NCBI GenBank assembly: GCA_003105225.1 | Contig: PQAK01000018.1 | Location: 323 to 18,032 of the forward strand | From: Deltaproteobacteria bacterium | Lineage (GTDB): Bacteria > Desulfobacterota > Deferrimicrobia > Deferrimicrobiales > Deferrimicrobiaceae | Length of the DNA: 17,710 bases | Reading direction: 5' to 3' | Part shown: positions 14,373-17,710 of the stretch, piece after piece | Layout: every line of letters starts with the position of its first letter | Numbering within the stretch: position 1 is the stretch's first letter | The notes under the pieces: generated by a model | The model's database searches: none | The model's input: only the letters and a program-made list of their open reading frames with translations | What the model was told of the DNA's origin: nothing | Program-made: the position numbers and the translations under genes

Positions 14373-15924
14373 GGGTTTTCATGACGACGCAGTTCTTCCC
14401 CGAATGCTTTGCGCTGTAGGCGGCCTCGTCGGCGTAACTGACCAGCTGGTCTTCCGTGACCGCTCCCTCCTCCGCGGTGTAGATCCCGATGCTGACCGTC
14501 AGATGGACCTCTCCGGGGACCTGCGGAAGGAAGTTGTGGTTCGCCACCTCGGTCTTGATGCGCTCCGCCAGCATCAGCGCGCCCGAGGCGGTCGATTCCG
14601 GGAGGATCACCGCGAACTCCTCTCCGCCGTACCGCGCGACGATGTCGGTGGCGCGCGCGCATTGCCGCAGCAGGTCCGAGATCTTGCGCAAGGCGAGGTC
14701 GCCCGCGAGGTGCCCGAAGCGGTCGTTGAACAGCTTGAAATCGTCGACGTCGATGATCAGGAGCGACACCGTATGCCGGTATCGCCTCGCCCGCTCCAGC
14801 TCCCGGTGAAGCTGCTGGTAGAATTCCCGGTGGTTGAACAGGCCCGTCAGCCCGTCGGTGATCGACATCCGCTGCAGGTTCTCATGCATGTCCACAAGGT
14901 GCAGGGCCATGGCGGCCTCATTGGCCAGGGTCACCACCGGGACGATGGAATCCCGGTCGACCTTGCGCGAATCAGGGACCGTACGGACCGCCATCAGCGC
15001 GGCCGGCGCGAACAGCTCGCAGGCAACGCAGGCCTTCCGCTTCTCCTCCGCCGGCAGTTCGAACTTGATGGAGCAGTCCTGGCTGTGCTCGACCCAGCAG
15101 CGGGCTTCCGCGGAAAGGTACGCGGAGCAGTCGACGTTGCCGCAGCTTTTGATTTCGGCGCAGGTTGCGCTCTGCTTCCGCAGGATTGAAAAAAGATAGA
15201 AGGGGCCGGTCCCGAGCAGCCCCAGGTCTTCCGCGGTGTGCGGATGCTCGTCCAGCCCCTGGCAGATCAGGGAATTTCCGCCCCAGAGCGTGCGCGCCAG
15301 GAGCGAGCGCTCGTTCCAGGAAGGGATCCGGGTCAGCTTGCGGCCTTCCAGGTCCGTGTCGTCGTGGAACGTGAGGACCCCGTCCCGGTCGACGGTGCCC
15401 AGGATCGCCCCACGGAATTCGAGCCCGTCGCGGACGCCGCTGAGAAGCGTCTCGAAGACCTCATCGATCCGGAACGACTGCAGCATTTTCTTGGTGCACT
15501 TGTGGTGAGTGAGCAGGTCGCGATGGGCTTTCGAAAGATCTTCCACGCGGCGGTCCTTCGCCGCCTGTTGTTCCCTGGACTGTTCCGACAATTCCACCGC
15601 GTACCGGTCCAGCCGGTTCTTCACGGCCTCCGCCGCCGACAGCGGATCGGCCGAATTGCCGGGAAGCGCGCTTCCATGCTCCCGCAGGGTGTCCGCCAGC
15701 CTGTCCACGGCATAATCCGATGGCTTTACGTAGCGCAGGTATATCCACAGGAAACCGACGGCGACCACGGTATGCTCGACCGCATCGCCGATAGTGCGAT
15801 CGGAGAACTCGAAGAAGATGAATATCAGGATGAGGACGCCGGCCATGACGAGATCGCTCTTGCGGCCGGGAGCCTTGAGCATCTGCAACGCCGATATCTT
15901 CACCGGATGTCGATCCTCGGGCAT
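14365..15924 (-). CDS. Membrane diguanylate cyclase with Cys-rich GAF-like sensor
   Basis: 519 residues. Two membrane helices (about 25-40 and 50-65) are followed by a coiled linker (95-150), a GAF-like domain (about 150-345) and a GGDEF domain (about 352-515). The GGDEF domain looks active: DGLTGLFNHREF, IDVDDFKLFND, and GGEEF at 433-437. An allosteric I-site RATD (Arg424, Asp427) sits the usual five residues before it, so product inhibition by c-di-GMP is expected. The sensor has seven cysteines within 48 residues (255, 261, 266, 276, 284, 299, 302; RCWVEHSQDC, CVACELF), a pattern suited to an Fe-S or metal site. The start at 15924 lacks a clear ribosome site. The gene follows the protease gene by 57 bases and overlaps dgt. 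Confidence 0.88.
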   Translation of the reverse strand: MPEDRHPVKISALQMLKAPGRKSDLVMAGVLILIFIFFEFSDRTIGDAVEHTVVAVGFLWIYLRYVKPSDYAVDRLADTLREHGSALPGNSADPLSAAEAVKNRLDRYAVELSEQSREQQAAKDRRVEDLSKAHRDLLTHHKCTKKMLQSFRIDEVFETLLSGVRDGLEFRGAILGTVDRDGVLTFHDDTDLEGRKLTRIPSWNERSLLARTLWGGNSLICQGLDEHPHTAEDLGLLGTGPFYLFSILRKQSATCAEIKSCGNVDCSAYLSAEARCWVEHSQDCSIKFELPAEEKRKACVACELFAPAALMAVRTVPDSRKVDRDSIVPVVTLANEAAMALHLVDMHENLQRMSITDGLTGLFNHREFYQQLHRELERARRYRHTVSLLIIDVDDFKLFNDRFGHLAGDLALRKISDLLRQCARATDIVARYGGEEFAVILPESTASGALMLAERIKTEVANHNFLPQVPGEVHLTVSIGIYTAEEGAVTEDQLVSYADEAAYSAKHSGKNCVVMKTHA

Positions 15925-15981
15925 ATTTGATAGATTTTACGTCATAATCGGCGAAAAAATTTAAAAAGGCTGGAGAAATCC

Positions 15982-16647
15982 TTAGAAAAAGGATGCCGCG
16001 AACCGGAACAATCGGCGGCCGGTGAGGGGCGCCGAATGGATCCAGCCTCCGTAAAATGCGGCAGCCCCCTTCCATCCGGATGCCGCGCCGGGCGCCAGCA
16101 GGCACGGGATCCACAGCAACAGGAAGAGAAGGACGAGCGCTCCGGAAAAAAGCCGGCCGCTGCGCTTGACGTCGGGCTGCCCTTTCAGAAACCCTTCCGC
16201 GGAAAACACTACGTGCATCGAGAAGAGGAACGCGGCCAGCGCCAGGTAGAGGTCCGGGACCCACGGCGACAACCCTTTGAAGAAGCCGGCGGCAACGCAG
16301 GCGGCCATGCAATACAGCGGAAACAGGTAGGGCGCAAGATCGATCAACACGTTGGTGCGGTCGAGCACGACCTTGCCGCCGTCCCGCGACGTGATGTGGA
16401 ACGAATGGACTTCCCGGAAAAAGATCTTGGCCACGATCAGGTGGGAAAATTCATGGGCCCACAGGTACATCCGCTCCGGCTTCCGGAGGAACACGTGGAC
16501 GAGCAGGTACAGCGCCGCTCCCCCGAGAAGGATCCAACCCTCTTCTTTCGAATGCAGGGACGCCAGCTGGCCCGGAAGGTCATGGAGGAGAATCCCGTCG
16601 AGAAGCAGGATCGGTAACCCCAGAATCGAAAAGAGAAAAACCCTCAT
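15982..16647 (-). CDS. M50-type membrane zinc metalloprotease (site-2 protease-like)
   Basis: 221 residues and largely hydrophobic, with about five or six membrane segments (1-20, 37-54, 104-124, 130-150, 168-187). The zinc motif HEFSH is at 65-69 in YLWAHEFSHLIVAKIFF, the typical placement of an intramembrane HExxH. A second segment, NVLIDLAPYLFPLY (99-112), may hold the third ligand (Asp103), though the classical LDG/NPDG form is absent. Site-2-like proteases cut membrane-bound regulators or signal-peptide remnants; no substrate is evident. The ATG at 16647 has AAAGGA seven bases upstream. It is the first gene of the minus-strand operon with diguanylate cyclase, dgt and methyltransferase, and is divergent from a small HTH regulator. 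No PDZ domain is present. Confidence 0.72.
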   Translation of the reverse strand: MRVFLFSILGLPILLLDGILLHDLPGQLASLHSKEEGWILLGGAALYLLVHVFLRKPERMYLWAHEFSHLIVAKIFFREVHSFHITSRDGGKVVLDRTNVLIDLAPYLFPLYCMAACVAAGFFKGLSPWVPDLYLALAAFLFSMHVVFSAEGFLKGQPDVKRSGRLFSGALVLLFLLLWIPCLLAPGAASGWKGAAAFYGGWIHSAPLTGRRLFRFAASFF

Positions 16648-16668
16648 ATCGTAATCCTTTACATATTT

Positions 16669-16683
16669 ATAACACTATGTTAT
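16669..16683. promoter_or_regulatory. Palindrome in the divergent promoter region
   Basis: ATAAC, five bases ACTAT, GTTAT: perfect 5-bp arms in the 65-base gap between the protease start (16647) and the HTH gene. AT-rich hexamers such as TATAAA on the minus strand overlap it. An autoregulatory operator for the HTH protein controlling both directions is the natural hypothesis. Confidence 0.4.
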
Positions 16684-16712
16684 TTTCCCATTCATCGATT
16701 CTGGAAGGAGGC

Positions 16713-16925
16713 ATGGGAGACCCCCCGAAATTGGAGACGATGCCCGGAATTCTCAAAACGCGCGACCTTGCGATCCTGCTCGACATGAGCCCCGACGCCG
16801 TGAACGACATGGCCCGCAAAGGACTTCTCAAGGGGTACAAAAGCGGCAACCAGTGGCGTTTCCGGCGGAAAGACGTCGAGAGGTTCCTCGGCAAGGAGCA
16901 GAAGAGACTGACGTCCCAGGTGTGA
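16713..16925 (+). CDS. Small excisionase/MerR-type helix-turn-helix DNA-binding protein
   Basis: 70 residues from the ATG at 16713. The whole protein is one winged HTH of the excisionase/HTH_17 type: ILKTRDLAILLDMSPDAVND forms the helix-turn-helix, and KGYKSGNQWRFRRKDVERFL the wing and last helix. Such solo domains act as transcription regulators as well as phage excisionases; with no integrase nearby, regulation is more likely. The start is uncertain: AAGGAGG (16705-16711) is only one base from this ATG, an ATG at 16740 has GGAG three bases before it, and an upstream ATG at 16677 would place coding sequence on the palindrome at 16669-16683. It is divergent from the protease operon and may control it. 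Confidence 0.75.
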   Translation: MGDPPKLETMPGILKTRDLAILLDMSPDAVNDMARKGLLKGYKSGNQWRFRRKDVERFLGKEQKRLTSQV

Positions 16926-16946
16926 TTTATACGCCCGGCGCGCGGT

Positions 16947-17042
16947 TCAGGAGCTGTTGACCGACAGTTCCCCCTCAAGTACCGCCTTCGATCCGTCCTC
17001 ACGATAGTCGTTGTATTTCGAAAGGATCCCATTATCGTACAA
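16947..17042 (-). other. Short unexplained reading frame after the adaptor gene
   Basis: In the gap between two convergent genes, one minus-strand frame reads like natural protein for 31 codons: it starts LYDNGILSKYNDYREDGSK and ends ELSVNSS before TGA. It is out of frame with the adaptor gene whose stop lies just upstream. The only start is a TTG at 17042 with a weak ribosome site. It could be a tiny gene, a leftover gene fragment or chance. Confidence 0.2.
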
Positions 17043-17059
17043 CGCCTGCCGGCTTCCCG

Positions 17060-17710
17060 CTATCTCACCCGGATGCGGACGCCGTCGCGGACCTGTTCGC
17101 TCGGGTGGACGATGACGGACGCTCCCTCGGACAGGCCGGAGAGAATCTGGGCGCTCTGGCCGCTGCGCTGCCCCGCCTGCACCGGCCGCAATCTCGCCCT
17201 TCCGCCGTCCGCGGCGAACACTGCCCATCCGTCCCCGTGCCGGAACAATGCCGCCGCGGGGACCTGCAGAATCCCTTCCCCTTCCCAGAGCACGAAATCC
17301 GCCTCCAGCCGGTATCCGTCGCCGAGCCGTGCCCATGCCTCCCGGGGGGACACGATATCCGCGATGACCAGGACCCGCTGCTCTTCGACGCCCAATGCGG
17401 AGATTTTCGTGAACCCGGCGGGCTCCACTTCGCGCACCTTCCCCTCGAGCGCCGGCTCTCCCCCCCAACGGGTGATGAGCACCCGCGAACCCGGCCGGAT
17501 CCGGACCGCGTCGGTCGACAGGACATCCACTTCGACCTCCAGCGTCCGCGGATCCCCGATCGTTACAAGCGGCTCCCCTTCCCTCACGGCCCCTTCGCTT
17601 TTATGTTGAATCGAAAGGACGCTGCCTTCCACGGGCGAACGGACGGTTACCCGCTCTCCCGTCTTGCGCGCCGGTTTCGCCGCAGCGGATAGAAGCTCGG
17701 CGCGCGCCGC
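17060..17710 (-). CDS. Efflux RND/ABC transporter periplasmic adaptor, C-terminal part (partial at right edge)
   Basis: 216 residues are visible; the frame stays open to the window edge. TVRSPVEGSVLSI followed by SEGAVREGEPLVTIGDP is the second half of the lipoyl-like barrel-sandwich domain of membrane-fusion proteins (HlyD/AcrA type). Next comes the beta-barrel (VEVDVLSTDAVRIRPGSRV and VREVEPAGFTKISALGVEEQ) and then the membrane-proximal domain (VPAAALFRHGDGWAVFAADG, ending GVRIRVR). Such adaptors bridge an inner-membrane pump and an outer-membrane channel. The signal sequence, helical hairpin and partner pump genes are outside the window. A GTG at 17630-17632 is internal, not the start, because the upstream codons encode continuous family-like sequence. 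Confidence 0.88.
   Translation of the reverse strand, partial: AARAELLSAAAKPARKTGERVTVRSPVEGSVLSIQHKSEGAVREGEPLVTIGDPRTLEVEVDVLSTDAVRIRPGSRVLITRWGGEPALEGKVREVEPAGFTKISALGVEEQRVLVIADIVSPREAWARLGDGYRLEADFVLWEGEGILQVPAAALFRHGDGWAVFAADGGRARLRPVQAGQRSGQSAQILSGLSEGASVIVHPSEQVRDGVRIRVR

Noticed and set aside
13632..14384. 250-codon plus-strand frame opposite dgt
   Set aside because: No domain, and it lies wholly opposite a dGTPase with all HD motifs; shadow frame.
15925..15962. Second leaderless promoter, TAAAAT (15934-15939, minus strand) 9 bases before the cyclase ATG
   Set aside because: No acceptable -35 box at 15-19 bases, and the gene can be read from the protease transcript.
16713..16925. 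Reading the HTH protein as a phage excisionase
   Set aside because: No integrase, attachment site or phage gene is visible; the domain is common in chromosomal regulators.

Overview
The window is mostly a GC-rich bacterial chromosome (about 60-65% GC in the segments I counted). Genes abut or overlap by a few bases, as expected for operons. The gene mix is MeaB, glutaconate-type CoA-transferase, MiaB followed by a DUF151 nuclease, DUF4388 and GGDEF signalling proteins with Cys-rich inserts, and GH57. It suggests a Desulfobacterota/Deltaproteobacteria-like organism. That placement is an inference from gene content, not a database result.

Region 1 (1-2242, + strand) holds the C-terminal half of MeaB, the G-protein chaperone of methylmalonyl-CoA mutase. 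It is translationally coupled to the alpha and beta subunits of a class I CoA-transferase that keeps the active-site Glu (Glu54 of beta). Region 2 (2269-10499, + strand) opens with a sharp sigma70-type promoter so close to the miaB ATG that the mRNA should be leaderless or nearly so. It then runs miaB, a DUF151 nuclease-like gene, a GAF/degenerate-GGDEF protein, a receiver/DUF4388 protein, a membrane-anchored TPR protein and a GH57 glycoside hydrolase, with gaps of 11-15 bases or short overlaps. tRNA modification, cryptic signalling and alpha-glucan metabolism may therefore share transcription.

Region 3 (about 9300-12400) is an AT-rich accessory stretch. GC falls from about 63% to about 42% inside the GH57 gene and to about 30% near 11350. 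It holds three small minus-strand genes. Two encode short membrane proteins ending in the same CxxC...CPxC cytoplasmic module, normally seen as a tail on sensor proteins. The third encodes a 65-residue four-cysteine protein. The gaps are unusually rich in perfect palindromes, and a 428-base gene-free stretch carries tandem terminator-like hairpins and a 15-base direct repeat. This is the least explained part of the window.

Region 4 (12410-16647, - strand) is GC-rich again and reads as an operon: M50-type membrane metalloprotease, an active-looking diguanylate cyclase with a seven-Cys insert and an intact I-site, dGTPase (overlapping by 8 bases), and a SAM-dependent methyltransferase (7-base gap). 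A strong hairpin terminator lies about 185 bases beyond the last gene. A small excisionase/MerR-type DNA-binding protein is divergent from the protease, with a palindrome between them. At the right edge, convergent with it, is the C-terminal part of an efflux-pump periplasmic adaptor. No tRNA, rRNA, CRISPR array, insertion sequence or phage gene was recognised.
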